NCBI GenBank assembly: GCA_951230915.1
Contig: OX579635.1
Span: 11,098,001-11,162,000 of the forward strand
Source of the DNA: Antitrichia curtipendula
Taxonomy: Eukaryota; Streptophyta; Bryopsida; Hypnales; Leucodontaceae
DNA length: 64,000 nucleotides
Reading direction: 5' to 3'
Part shown: in pieces, positions 35,634-47,668 of the stretch
How positions within the stretch are numbered: position 1 is the stretch's first letter
Layout: every line of letters begins with the position of its first letter
Notes under the pieces: generated by a model
Told to the model about the DNA's origin: nothing
The model's input: the letters and a program-made list of their open reading frames with translations, nothing else
Databases searched by the model: none
Made by a program: the position numbers and the translations under genes

Positions 35634-38600
35634 ATGGCCATCCATGGCAGGTTCCGTCTCCTAGTTGTGATGATGCTCATGTTGAAGAGCTCGTCAGTTG
35701 GAGTTCTTGGGGAATCAGAAGGTGTTGAGGCCAATTACGATCGTTCTGGTGTTGTGGACTTGGAGAATGAGCTTTTGACGTGGGTGAAGTGGGTGGGCAC
35801 ACTGGAGCACTCGATGTTTGCTAGAGCCGAGAATCGGATCACTCCCTTGGCGACTATTTTGGTGGATCGTCGACGAGGATTTGGACATTTCACGTCGGTG
35901 CAAGATGCCATTGATCATGTTCCTGACAATAATGACCGCCGTGTGCATATTGTTGTTGCTCCGGGTGTCTACAAGTAAGCCACTCACGCCATAAGTAGCA
36001 TCTGCAAATGTTCAGTCTGTGTTACATTGTGTGATTCATGGTTTAATGGAATACCAACACGTAACATTCACAGGAGAAATCCAGTATGGAAAACGGTCAA
36101 ATGTCTACGGAAATGAATCTGTGATGTGTCCGAAATTACTGTTCTTTTGTGTCCGAATTTCATTCCTCGTGTATCCGTATGTCCTTGTGTATCCTTTTCT
36201 ATCATCACTGGACAAGTGGACAATTGTTCATGTAGTTCTTCAAAAATTCAGTCACCATGAACATTTTGGATTTCTCCCGTAATTGTTCAGCAAACGTAGC
36301 AGGGTGTCGACTTTGCGCTTAATTCTTGATGAGATTTGTTCATTAACATGGAAGAATTGGTGAAGAATATCATTACAAGTTGTGTTTCTAGATAGAACCT
36401 CCTTCCTTGTAGTGATACTCATTACTCCTTGGAGTACAAGTTTTGACATATTCTGTGAGTGTGATTCATGCCGAACGTTTATCCTCTTGTCATTTATTTG
36501 TTAGCTGAATTTGAGTCTTGCAGTAAATTTTTTTGCCTTTCAACGTTTGCATTTTTATTAAGAGAAGCCTTTCGCCTTACTGAAGAATGCTGTGAAAATA
36601 GTTTACCACAGGTCTAGTAAATGAATTCGTTTCCTTGAATTGTGTATGGTGAGATTCTTACCATCTCAATTGAACCAGTATCACTCCTCGGAGTGGTAAA
36701 CTCCATTCCATTAGGTACCATGATGATTTACTCTAGTAGGTACCTCAAAACTCTGCCTTGTGTACATCTCTCCAAGTTTTTGGAGTGACTATTGACTAAG
36801 CAACAAGTGGCCTTGAATGCAATTAAGTTTTCAACACAAAATCCAAAGCTTGGTTTATGGTGTTCGTCAATATGTTTGTTCTGTCGTGAATGGAGCTAGT
36901 CGTCTTCCAAGTTTGGATCTGAATAACTGGTTCGACCATCTCCGGCCACTCCAGGGAGAAGATCTTGGTGCCTTCGTCCAAGCCCTACATCACACTCCAG
37001 GGCGCAGGATGGAACAACACCATTCTGCAATGGAATGACACTGCCGACACAGTAGCCGAGAACGGGGAAAAGCTGGGGACGTACTGGAGCGCCTCGGTTG
37101 CAGTGGAAGCAAAATATTTCATCGCACGCAACGTGGCCTTCAAGGTAAGTGAGGCCCGCGAACATCTCAATTTCCTGCACCAATGGAAAGTGTAGGAAGG
37201 TACGTAAACATGCCTAGTACCAAGCAAGTTTTGCTATCTAAGTACTTTCGGAGAAGCTATTTGTCATCTCAAGTATATTTCAGAGATTGATAAGTTGGAG
37301 AGAAGCCATTTGCAAGTAGAATGAAGACATTCCAACAAGAAATGAATTATGGTAGGAGGTCCTGAAACAAACTAGGTTCAAAAAATGTCATTCTGATGCA
37401 AAGAGACATTTTGTTTTCTTCAATGCACCAACAATATACAAGTAGTGTACATTATAGGAGGTGGAAACTTCTAGTGACTACTGCGTTTCAACTTCAAAAT
37501 TTTGTAACTAATTTCACAAAGGTCCAAAAAATATGAAACGAATTGATTTAGATGCCAATTCCATTTTTCTTTGTATGAAAATTGACTGAAAAATATTTCA
37601 AGGAGTCGAGCTTCCCCAAAAATGCCATCAGCTCTCTAAGGCACACTTTCTAGCTAGACCTTCTACTTTAGTGCCTTCCTCTAGTGTTGGATGCACCATT
37701 GATATCTTACCAATGGATTGATTGTATGTAGAATTCAGCAGCCATAGCGACTGCAGGAGCAGTGGGGAAACAAGCTGTGGCGTTGCGAATTACAGGAGAC
37801 ACAGCGGCATTCTACAACTGCAGGTTTGTAAGTGGACAAGATACGCTGTACGACCATTCCGGTCGCCACTACTTCAAAGCTTGCCTCATTGAGGGTTCCA
37901 TAGACTTCATCTTCGGCGACGGACTCTCGCTCTACGAGGTACTTGCTTCCTTACGTACTAAATACTTGTGTGTTTGTACTTGTGTAATTTCCTAACATTC
38001 AAAAAGGATTTCAGTACGTGTAAGATAGTTACCACAACCTACTACAAATTAACCTTGTTACAAAACCAATGATTTATGCGTACATGGAAAGCTTTGAATC
38101 GTTCCATCTTGATTAATGAGATGAAAGTTATGAGGAGTTTTAGTTTGCAGGTAGTTATGGAATCTTTATTTGTTTATTTTTGAATTGGAAGTCTTTTATT
38201 TAACTCAATCTTCAATATTTTGAGAAAAATATAAAATCATAGGATGTAGTTTGTTCATCATGACATTCCTGACAATCATTGGGATTGGCCATTTTCAACT
38301 TCATAACAAAATTCTTAACAATTTAGTATTTTAAATCGTTCTCTACTTCTTTGTACTTAATATTTTTTTTCAAGCATGTCAATATTAAATGTTTTTTGTT
38401 GAATTTTTTAGATGTATTCTCAAATTATTTCTTCAACATATTAAAAAAAGTTGCAAGTTGTAGGATCTACACATTTTGGGATAAAACATTTGAAGGATGA
38501 AATTGAACCATATGGAAAGAGTAGAAAACACTTATTTTTGAAATCCAAGCATCATGATCTTGCAATTGATAGGAGTTCTTATTTTGAAATTTTAGAACGG

Positions 38601-40900
38601 TGTATCCCAACAAATTAACTAAAAGATCTTGCGGTTGGATTTTCTTAAACAAATGGAGATGGAGATTTTATCCTTGCTTTAAAGATTAGTTTTTTTGAAA
38701 CCTGTAAACATGAAAGAATTTTAGTGGATAATTTAACTTCCATACCATTGATATGAAAACAAAAGCTTTGAACCATTTTGCACTAACTTTAATCCCTAGA
38801 ATCTATTTTTTTTGTACAAATAAAGAACAGTCTTAGGAAGTCATTGAATATCCCTCCAATAGGTGAAATTGTAATGGAGAAACAACGACATAGCACTCTT
38901 CAACATGATTGTATTGATACCATCTATCATAGGGTGTTCTAAAAGCGACCCACTAACACAAATGTACATTTTTCTTTCTTCAATGTACCAATAGTGTACA
39001 TTTCAGGAGGTGGTTGCTTCTAGTAACCCCAACGTTTCAACTTCAAAAATTTGTAACTAATTTCACAAACGTCCAAAAAATCAATGAAAAGTGACTTGGG
39101 TTCAATGCCAATTCCATTTTCCTTCCTACAAAAATTGACTGACAATTATTTCAAGGAGTTTAGCTTCTCCCCAAATGCAATCAACTTTGAAAATGTCATT
39201 GTAAGAGCAAACTACTTTATAAGGAAATTCAAAAGTTTTGTGAGATATTTTCCACATTGAGATTCCATCATTCTTTTGGAGGTAAGGTAGTAGGCTCTAA
39301 AAGCGACCCTTTAAGGGCTGATTTGCCTTTTTCATAGGTTTTTATGATTAAAAATATTTTTAGCTCATTTTTCAGAGAAAGCCACATAGATGCCGAACGT
39401 AACACAAGTGGTTTCATATTTTTTTGAAGCATTTTTGAATTAGTTATGAATTTTCAAAGATTTTTGTTGTAGGTACCTATTTGTGACCCTAGGTCTTCCA
39501 AAATCTGTCCCCTTGCAACTTCTAAAGTGATTTGAGGAAATCAAGGTCAATGATTGGCTCTTGCAATAGAAAAACAATTTTTCCTTGATGCATTCAATAG
39601 CTAAAGTGGTCCATTCAAGGATCACCTGCAATCCATTTTACAACTAATTATAGGGTCGGTTTGAAGGAGAGGGTCGCTTTTACAGCACACTACCTTAGTA
39701 ACTTAACATACTCCCTTCATTCCTAAGCCTCACTCTTGCTAATTTGCAACATAGTCTTCAAAATGTACACCACTAACATAATTTAGCCCATAATGGACTT
39801 CCTCCCATTTGGTCTGGAATGGGGTAGTTTACCTTAGTTCCGCAATGCTTCCAATATTGCGGTCTGATCCCGATTGCGGTTTACCATATTGAACCAGAGC
39901 TGCCACCTGCATGCCATACCGCAAACGACCTACGGATCCGTGGCAGCCCAGAAGAGGTTGAAAAGCTCCGAAGACACAGGCTTTTCATTTCTGAATTGTA
40001 GAATCACAGGCTCAGGGCTGGTCTACTTGGGACGAGCCTGGGGATCCTATGCTCGCGTGGTGTACGCCTACACTTACATGGACGACATCATCCTTCCGGT
40101 GGGCTGGTCCAACTGGAATGACTCGCGGCGCAATCAGTAAGAAAAAAAAACACGACAAAAACTTAAGTCACTCAAGAAATTGATCATTTAAAAAAAATAC
40201 CGGGACTACACTAAATGAAGACCAATATGTGATAATCAGGATTCCAGACCACTGTTTTCACACTCTTGCAGCTCTAAGACGTCTTCTTCACTTTCACTTA
40301 CAAAAGCAATACTATCAATTAATATAATTGTAGTCTCAATATTAGTTATTACAAAACCCCATGGAATAGAATCGTCATTGTAATGTGCCTTTTGGATGCT
40401 GCTAATACTTTAATCCCTTAGCACTCCAACGTCCAGAATCTAGACAATGAACAAAGAGGTTCTAAAGTAAGTTTTTTTTTACCTTACAACTTCTCAGTCA
40501 TCCAAACTGATGCTTGATTTTTTTTTTAAATCACACTTTCTGTATGATGAAATTGATGAAATTGAAGTAAATAATATAACATAATTACAAAGACGTAAGC
40601 AAAAACATGCAAAAATTCCAAGTCAGAAAGGATTCATGTGCTAACTAAGGGGGTCAAAGACCATGTTGTGACTTGTACAGTAAAACTTTGGTATGGAAAG
40701 CCGAGAGCTGCTGACTGACCTGGTGTTTGACTGTGAGACATTTGATGTGCAGAACGGTGGTATTTGGGCAATACAAGTGCTACGGGCCAGGCGCTCGACC
40801 AAGCGGCCGAGTCCCATGGTCACATGAGCTCACGGATACGGAGGCACGCCCGTTTCTCAGTCTTTCCTTTGTCGACGGAGAAGAATGGGTAAAGCCTTGA
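35634..40900 (+). CDS. Secreted pectinesterase (type II, no inhibitor pro-domain)
   Basis: Five exons, 35634-35974, 36955-37144, 37732-37938, 39898-40136 and 40753-40900, are in phase with GT-AG junctions and encode 374 residues. The enzyme removes methyl esters from cell-wall homogalacturonan. The active-site set of the family is complete: Gln191 in GKQAVALRI, Gln213 and Asp214 in SGQDTLYDH, Asp235 in SIDFIFGD, and Arg292 with Trp294 in LGRAWG; the spacing 191-213-214-235 equals that of carrot pectinesterase. A signal peptide (about 1-26) is followed directly by the catalytic domain, so there is no inhibitor-like pro-region. An upstream in-frame ATG at 35508 would bury the signal peptide, so 35634 was chosen. 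Introns 2 and 3 carry MITEs. The sequence around residues 60-115 resembles the PME53/PME68-like plant group. Confidence 0.95.
37350..37668. mobile_element. Family C MITE in pectinesterase intron 2
   Basis: A 319-bp element starts TGGTAGGAGGTCC and ends AGACCTTCTACTT with TA outside each end. The centre carries gtacattataggaggtgga and tgaaaaatatttcaaggag, both family signatures. Confidence 0.6.
38070..38420. mobile_element. Family B fragment in pectinesterase intron 3
   Basis: Internal family B sequence, including gattaatgagatgaaagtta and cattgggattggc, without recognisable termini. Confidence 0.5.
38932..39217. mobile_element. Family C MITE in pectinesterase intron 3
   Basis: It starts near GGGTGTTCTAAAAGCGACCC and ends AAACTACTT before TA. 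The centre has atagtgtacatttcaggagg. It lies only 67 bp before the next MITE. Confidence 0.55.
39285..39695. mobile_element. AGGTAG MITE (family C, longer subtype) in pectinesterase intron 3
   Basis: The 411-bp element starts AGGTAGTAGGCTCTAAAAGC and ends with the reverse complement of AGGTAGTGTGCTGTAAAAGC, flanked by TA at 39283-39284 and 39696-39697. A second copy of this subtype begins at 63672. Confidence 0.75.
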
Positions 40901-41862
40901 AGACAAAATAACCGTAAACCACTTGCAAGAATTTTCCCGTACATTTGCGGGGAGGGTTCTGAGGCGTAATGCCAGATTGCACGGGATTCTTGCGTAATCG
41001 GGCATTATGCATTACTCATCCAACTTCGATTTCTCATCCTCAATTTCTCATCTTTTTGTTCGTGATTTACGTCGGACAATGGCTCCTCGTCGTCGGGCGT
41101 TTTGAGAAATAACAGGCCTTCTCATCGGGCTCCACCTTCCTCGTCGGCCCGTTATTTCCCAAAACACCCTCCTCCTCGAGCATTGCCCTATACATAAACC
41201 ATCAACTATATAGCAGGTGCCCTACACTAACTAATCCCCCCCCCCATAATAGCCGGTAGCAATTAAATGATTTGCTGCAAATGAAACATTTCCAAAGATT
41301 TTACATATTAAAAGCCTTGCAAGTCTGGCTACAGCGGCGATTTGAAATCTGCAACCATTTTAATTAATGGTGAGCTTCTTGGATATGTTTTTTGGCGGTG
41401 ATGAGTGAGTGAGAGCCGAGTACTTATGCTTAATAGTGTGTGTGTGCTGTGCAAGGACATCAGCTGTAATTTTTTTTAAATCAGTGATCTGGTGCAGGCT
41501 TCAATGCTTCCCCCAGCTGTAAGATTGTGTCCAGATCAATAATAAAAGTTTTTTTCATATGGAATGATGTTCTCACGGAAGAAGATTGGTGAGAGCTTAC
41601 CACTCCGTCTGTCAGTTAGCAAACTAACTTACACGTGGAAGGTGAATTTTAATCATACCACTCTGGCATTAACTTGCGTTAGCTAGTAAGGCCTCAGTGC
41701 TACTCATATCAACGCAGGTCCGTCACAGGTCTTCCATTTGGTCGAAAAAAGCAAATGATGTATGTAAGTTACTGTAGCCAGTATTTGAGTACTAGCCAGT
41801 TCTGCCGAAAGCCTGGAATTTTTGTTCAAAGTCCGGGGGGGGACTGAATCTGGTTTATGTTA
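40901..41862. other. Gene-free stretch after the pectinesterase
   Basis: Probably 3' untranslated region at first, then a more GC-rich part around 41040-41180 with several cctcgtcg and ctcatc runs. No gene recognised. Confidence 0.45.
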
Positions 41863-41956
41863 AGGTAACAGGTCCAGAAATCGCCCACCTAAGAGCTGAA
41901 ACTGAATTTTGGGAAAGCAAAATTCTTGAAATATTTTTCAGTAAATTTTCCTTGAA
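41863..41956. mobile_element. Family D MITE fragment, inverted
   Basis: About 94 bp match the reverse complement of the right end of the element at 1979-2304, starting AGGTAACAGGTCCAGAAATC after TA. The remainder is missing. Confidence 0.6.
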
Positions 41957-42007
41957 CATAACATTCAAGAGCTGTGAGAGCAGCTGCCTTCCCTCTGACG
42001 GAATGAT

Positions 42008-42063
42008 GTGGTATATTCCACATCATTTCATCCAAAAGGATGAAATGATGTGGAATATTCCAC
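42008..42063. repeat. Hairpin with 26-bp arms and a 4-nt loop
   Basis: Arms 42008-42033 and 42038-42063 pair with one mismatch around the loop aaaa. Each arm also contains a smaller palindrome, GATGTGG(T/A)ATATTCCACATC, so the segment could form alternative cruciforms. Confidence 0.85.
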
Positions 42064-42295
42064 ACCCAACATTAGCTAATAAGCCACGCGTCAATAGTGT
42101 CAGACTTCTACTCAGTGCCAAGGTCATGACTGCACAATCAGATTACTGGGAAATTGAACCCAAAAATTAGCTCTAATTACATTACAATCAATTCATTCAG
42201 GTCAAAAATTTCACTGTTTGAATTCCGTAACATTGCTTTGTAAGTCATTCGTGTTCCTTGATTTGGAATTAGAAGACAATTATTTATGAACATAT

Positions 42296-42844
42296 GGGGT
42301 GGTAGGAGGTAGAACAACCCATGTGGGATATGTAATTTAGAGTTTGTAATTTCTCAACCGCTCATAGTTAAGTCTAAAGTAGGAATTGTGTTAAAACTAT
42401 AATTTCAGACCTCATTTAGGCATATTGGAATACCTTTTTTTTTTTAATTTGAACTAAAAAAAGTTGGGGAATCAAGCTAAGTTTCATCTCCAAAAATCCG
42501 TTTTAGATTTAGATCTTCCACTCAAAAGTTATAGACAAATTTCATAGAGGGGTTTCAAAGGATTTTTTTTTGACGTTTTCATACATCCTCTCTGAAATTT
42601 GTCCATAACTTTTGATTGGAAGATCTAAATCTAAAACGGATTTTTGGAGATGAAACTTAGCTTGATTCCCCAACTTTTTTTAGTTCAAATTTAAAAAAAA
42701 AAGAAGGTATTCCAATATGCCTAAATGAGGTCTGAAATTATAATTTTAACACAATTCCTACTTTAGACTTAATTATGAGCGGTTGAGAAATTACAAACTC
42801 TAAATTACATATCCCACATGGGTTGTTCTATCTCCTACCACTCC
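42296..42844. repeat. 549-bp foldback with about 255-bp arms
   Basis: Arms 42296-42550 and 42587-42844 are reverse complements with few mismatches and a 36-bp spacer. The ends read GGGGTGGTAGGAGGTAGAAC and GTTCTATCTCCTACCACTCC. The inner arm contains atctaaatctaaaacggat and its complement. No coding capacity. A read-through transcript would form long double-stranded RNA. Confidence 0.92.
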
Positions 42845-43144
42845 AAGTGTACATAAAGAGCTTCTCTTGTTGACAAAAAAATCAAATTAAGTTATGGATG
42901 GCAAGTGGTTAGATTTCAATGGTATAATACTCAATGAATTCTTTGAGGATTGACAGACCATCTATCTTTATAATTATTTGTTTGTATATTTTGTCCTAGA
43001 ATTAACCAAATAAATAGATTGCACCATAAATGTACTGCCATTGTCTCCGTCCTGAAGCTTACATTAATAATATGTGGATGCATTTCATGGATGAAGACTT
43101 CAGAGAGGCAAAGGCAGCCTCTCTGAAGGCTCTTGAATGTTATG
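42845..43144. other. Gene-free stretch with a small hairpin
   Basis: At 43099-43129 CTTCAGAGAGGC and GCCTCTCTGAAG form a 12-bp stem with a short loop. The open frame across it (43030-43224) runs into a MITE and is not considered real. Confidence 0.45.
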
Positions 43145-43378
43145 AAAGAGAAGTGGATTTGGCATCTAACCTAAGTCGTTTTATATTTTTTTGGAGTTTT
43201 TTGAAATTAGTTATGAAAATTTGAAGTTGAATTGGCATAAGGCTCCAAAATCATCCACCCCTGTAATGTACATTGTTTGTACATCAGTGAAGGCTATGAA
43301 AAAATAGCATGTACAAATCGTGTACATTTTACAGGTGAGTGGTTCTTAATGCCTGAACTATTCTCGAGCCTTCTACCT
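43145..43378. mobile_element. Family D MITE, inverted, left end incomplete
   Basis: The right end CTCGAGCCTTCTACCT and interior (gtacaaatcgtgtacatttt) match the reverse complement of 1979-2304. It abuts another family D copy across a single TA (43379-43380). The left boundary is approximate. Confidence 0.6.
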
Positions 43379-43380
43379 TA

Positions 43381-43710
43381 AGGTAGGAGGTTCCAACTAC
43401 ATTTGGCATTTAGAACTGCCAACTCTAAAAATGTACACTCCAATTTTTACATATTGTTTTTTTCATAGCCTTCATTGATGTACAGACTATGTACATGTAA
43501 AGGGGTGGGCAGTCCTGGAGCCCTATGCCAGTTCAACTTCAAAGTTGCATAACTATTTCTAGAAAGCTCCATAAAATATGAAACGACTTGGGTTAGATGC
43601 CAATTCCACTTCTCTTCCACAGAAAATTTGCTGAAAAATATTTCAAGAAATTTCCCCTCCCCAAAATTCAATTCCAGCCCTTACGTGGTCAACATATGGA
43701 CCTACTACCT
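43381..43710. mobile_element. Family D MITE, direct orientation
   Basis: A 330-bp copy starts AGGTAGGAGGTTCC and ends TATGGACCTACTACCT, flanked by TA at 43379-43380 and 43711-43712. It lies head to head with the copy ending at 43378, sharing the TA. Confidence 0.7.
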
Positions 43711-43712
43711 TA

Positions 43713-44101
43713 CTCTGTGTGGAATTGCACTTCTGCAACAATAACGAATGGGAATTGGGACCAGTCTAGTCTAGTTAAAGATGCCGGTGACTTTTTCAGG
43801 TAGTTCGTATTTTTGGGAGTCCACATTTCGTATTTTAACGTACTAACTTACAGCTGAACCATCACCACATTGGATCCCATCAAAGGAAGGAGGGTCATTG
43901 GTGAAAACCCATGGGCTTTTTCTTCCAGGGGGCCTGCACAGGGGTCAGTTTTCTGGGGGAGATGCCATGTTACTCTCCAAAGTTAGTACACAGATTTCAA
44001 CAGGTTACAGCCGGGTAAGGCAAAGCAACATGATGAACAGTCTGGGATTTTCGGCTCTGTAAAATCCTCCACCAAGCGCAGTCTAGTGACCATGATATTT
44101 A
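43713..44101. other. Gene-free stretch
   Basis: Unrecognised sequence between MITE copies with no convincing open frame. Confidence 0.4.
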
Positions 44102-44489
44102 GGACTGCTCTGAAAGCAACCGCATGCTATAAAAGCAACTATTAACACAGAGGTGCATTTTGCTTTCTTCAATGTATCGATAGTGTACATTTCAGGAGGT
44201 GGTCGTTTCTAGTGACCACTGCATTCCAACTTCAAGAATTCATAGCAAATTCCACGGAGATCCCCCAAAAAAAAAAAAATGAAACCACTTGGGTTAGATG
44301 CCAATTCCATTTTTTTGCTTTCCTACGAAACTTTACTGAAAATTGTTTCAAGGAGTTTCGTTTCCCCCCAATTGAAAGGAAACCCTACTGCAAAGAGCAG
44401 AAAATTTGAATTCTTTTTTCGACGGCATATCCAAATTCAGGATCTTGCACATTCAGCTCTTAAAAGGTGGCTTTGACAGCAGACTACCT
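44102..44489. mobile_element. Family C MITE
   Basis: It starts GGACTGCTCTGAAAGC and ends GACAGCAGACTACCT, with the central signature atagtgtacatttcaggagg. The TA flanks have decayed. Confidence 0.6.
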
Positions 44490-44742
44490 TCCATTACGGT
44501 ATAGTCCAAACACTAGTTTACACCGACTGTTTAGCTGAGAACCTGAATGCCCGGGTACTATTCCTTGTTAACAGATCCTCTAGTCCTCTATCCATTATTG
44601 ATAGTGCTGAATTTTGTACCAAATTTCAGCAGTAGGGAAATTCGGTAGTTTTCAATTGGTCCGTCCCCGGAGTGATGCAGCTTTTTCTATTGAAGTTCCA
44701 TGGACAGACATAAGGTAGGCACCCCCAAAATGGCACCCGACC

Positions 44743-45564
44743 TTAACCCCTAAGTGTCTAAGCCTTTCCAAGGGTGTTTTTCCTATGAAAAAAGAGCATA
44801 GGAGAGCAGTTATCCCCCATGAAGCAAAATTTATTTTTTTCGAAATCTGACCGCATAGATGTTTCTAGAGCTTGCTTGTTAGTGTGTATATCAATTTTGA
44901 GTATAAAATTCAATAGGAGTTGTGAGATTATAACAAAAGAAAAGTATGCATTCTATTTTTAGTGTGCTGTCCCTCCCCACTATGTTGCTGAAATTTGCAT
45001 ATAAAATTTTTTGGGGATGGGAGGTGACATGAACAACTACAAATAGTGTTAGTACACTAAAATGCACTTTCAAAAAACTTAATTTCACATGAAAAGCTAT
45101 CAAACTCATTATACAATTGACCTTGTAATTGTTGGAATGCAATTTTGTTTGATAAGTGGAAATTGCAAAAAACTCCAAATCAACACTTGCATGTTTAAAT
45201 TTTCAAACGGTGAAAATCACAAAAAAACTTTACTCTTTCCATTGGGACCATTTTCAAAGCAAATGAATATGTACAATTTTTTAGATCTCAAATCAAGTGA
45301 AATTGATGAGCTTTGTTCAAAACCGAGAAATGAAGTAAAATTGGCAAGCTTTACTCTTCACTAATGGTACATATATGTAGTTGAGGACCTCTAGAAAATC
45401 AAATATTAACCATTTTCAGTGAAAAATGAAAGTTTTCAATAGTTAACCCTCAAAACTGCCCGTAAAATTTTTTTAAACGGTCAAACGTTTTTAACTGCCC
45501 ACTGCAAAATGAGCCTGAAATTTCAGGTCGACCATATATGGTCGCCCAGGCAGTTAGGGGTTAA
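44743..45564. mobile_element. Family B-type element with TTAACCCCTAA ends, copy B3
   Basis: The 822-bp element starts TTAACCCCTAAGTG and ends CAGTTAGGGGTTAA. Its interior differs from B1 and B2, so it is a distinct subfamily with the same termini. Near the right end is the palindrome CGACCATATATGGTCG (45529-45544). No transposase frame. Confidence 0.6.
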
Positions 45565-46446
45565 AGCGCCATCTACAGATTGTGTACATTTCCAAAATCA
45601 GTTATGTACCTATTTGGATGGAGCGCTTTCAGAAACAAACTTTGACCCTTAATAACTTTTGCATACGGTGTCCAAATGCCACATTCTCTGGTGCGTTGGA
45701 ACCTACTTTCACTTGCCAACAAGAATATATGAAAATTTGACCAGTCTAATAGTAGTAACTAGGCTCAGTAGCAAAAAGTGGCGGTTTTGGGTGTACCCAC
45801 CTTAGTATCAGCAGTTTTGTTTTTTTTCATTTTCCATGAAGTGGCAAAGTGGCGATATTAAATGTTATTATGGTGCTCCAAGTTTCAACATCCATCTACG
45901 TACTAAATAGAAAATGTGATACTACGTATCTATAATTCTGTTTTCATTCACAATGTGGCGATTTCATCCAAGATTTTTCTTGAACTTGAAGTTTTTTGGC
46001 GATTTCATCCAAAATTTTACTAAAAATTTCCTATAGGCTTGGTGCTAGGTCAAAAAATTTGGTGCAATTTTGCACCAAATCGCCAGAAAAAACCTGACTG
46101 AGTGGCGGGTAGTGAACTAGAAATGAAATTGGGCAGTCTATGGTTTGGGATTACAACAAGATGACCTCCTCTCTAACACTGTTTGCCTACGTGAAGGTCA
46201 GATTCAGCAGAGATGAAATTTCCATGTCAGATTTTGACAAGTCCATGTCACCTTGCACTAATCACTAGATGTCATGTGATATTTTTTTTAATTTTAAAAA
46301 TGACTTAATTTATGTTGAATTTGACCTTCACATAGGGTACTAGAGAAAAGCAATTTTCCTTGCATAATTCCTATGTGGGCATCCTTACAATAGGCTCAAA
46401 AGTATAATGAGTTTGCTCTAACTTTTGTGGTTCTATGGACCCTCTA
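45565..46446. other. Gene-free AT-rich stretch
   Basis: Contains a 9-bp-stem hairpin TTTGGTGCA...TGCACCAAA near 46053. No gene recognised. Confidence 0.45.
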
Positions 46447-46643
46447 AGGTAGTATGCTCTAAAAATGACCATGTTCTAAAAGCAATCATGACACAAAGGT
46501 ACATTTTGTTTTCTTCAATTTACCAATAGTGTACATTTTAGGAGGTGGACGCTTTAGTGACCACAATTTTTTAACTTCAAAAATTTATAATTAATTCTAC
46601 AAAGGGCCAAAAAAATATTAAATGACTTGGATGTAGACCACCT
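46447..46643. mobile_element. Family C MITE, shortened
   Basis: A 197-bp copy starts AGGTAGTATGCTCTAAAAAT and ends GATGTAGACCACCT with TA on each side (46445-46446, 46644-46645). The interior is a deleted version of the family. Confidence 0.6.
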
Positions 46644-46744
46644 TACTATCAATGAGGAAGTAATTTTCAATGACATAATTATGTAGTATGAAAGTACAAG
46701 GATAGAAAAATTTCACCTCAACAGTCAATTATGTAAAAATTAGT

Positions 46745-47668
46745 TTAATCTCTAAAGGCCCATTGTCCCCTTGAGAGACAAAATGAATTTTGAGCAAGTT
46801 CTTGTGACCTCAATTTTTAATGAAACTTTTTGAAACTCTCTCCTAAGATAGAAAAACTTATTAACTTCAAGGAAATATAATTTTTATTTCAATTGGTGCA
46901 TGGGGGCAAAAGTTATGCCATCCTAAACATAATTTCCAAGTCATTGGGCAGAAAAAAAAATCCACAAAAACTTGAAATTAAAATTGAATCCCCCCCCCCC
47001 CCCCCCCCCCTTATAGATTATATTTTTGTCTACATGTGAAGCTTTGATTCATTGCATTTGGATTAGTGTTGTGAAAGTTATGAACAGTCTTGTTTTTTGG
47101 GCAATCTGAACATCTTCTTGTGAAAAAATAACTTATAGGGTTCATTTCGTAATGCAATTTTCACAATTTTTCAAAAAAAATTATTTGACAAGGTTAGTTT
47201 TGTTTGTTAGAATAATTTGACCATTGGGATTATTGTGTTTCAGTTCCATCTTAGAGATATTAACAATTTAGTTTTTCTTTCAATCTTGGACCTACTTCTA
47301 CTTAATATTTTTTTAAAGGGTGAAAATCAAGTGTTTTAAAAATAATTACAGACTTTCAACTCGCATTAAATTTGTAATTCAAAGTCCATAGTGCAATTTT
47401 TCTTACAAATGGCAGTCAAAGTCATTTGAAATTGCAGGCTATTGTTCATAAAAACTTTTGTTTCCAACTTTGAATGTTAATATCTCTCAATCTGTAGGGT
47501 CAAACTTCATGAAAGTTTTACCACATGATTTGAGACAAGTATAGTACAAGATCATATGTTTAGATTATAAGAAAATTATTATTTTTGTTTTCATTAGTGA
47601 ATGCAGCAGAAATGACAGTTTTGAGTGGTTTTTGACCAAAAAAATGGCCTTGGGCCTTTAGGGATTAA
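46745..47668. mobile_element. Family B-type element, copy B4
   Basis: The 924-bp element starts TTAATCTCTAAAGGCCC and ends GGGCCTTTAGGGATTAA. The interior shares pieces with B2, such as ccattgggatt and tattaacaatttag. It carries a run of 21 C at about 46990-47010. Confidence 0.65.

Noticed and set aside
43030..43224. 64-codon frame with plausible helical composition
   Set aside because: It crosses a small hairpin and enters a MITE.
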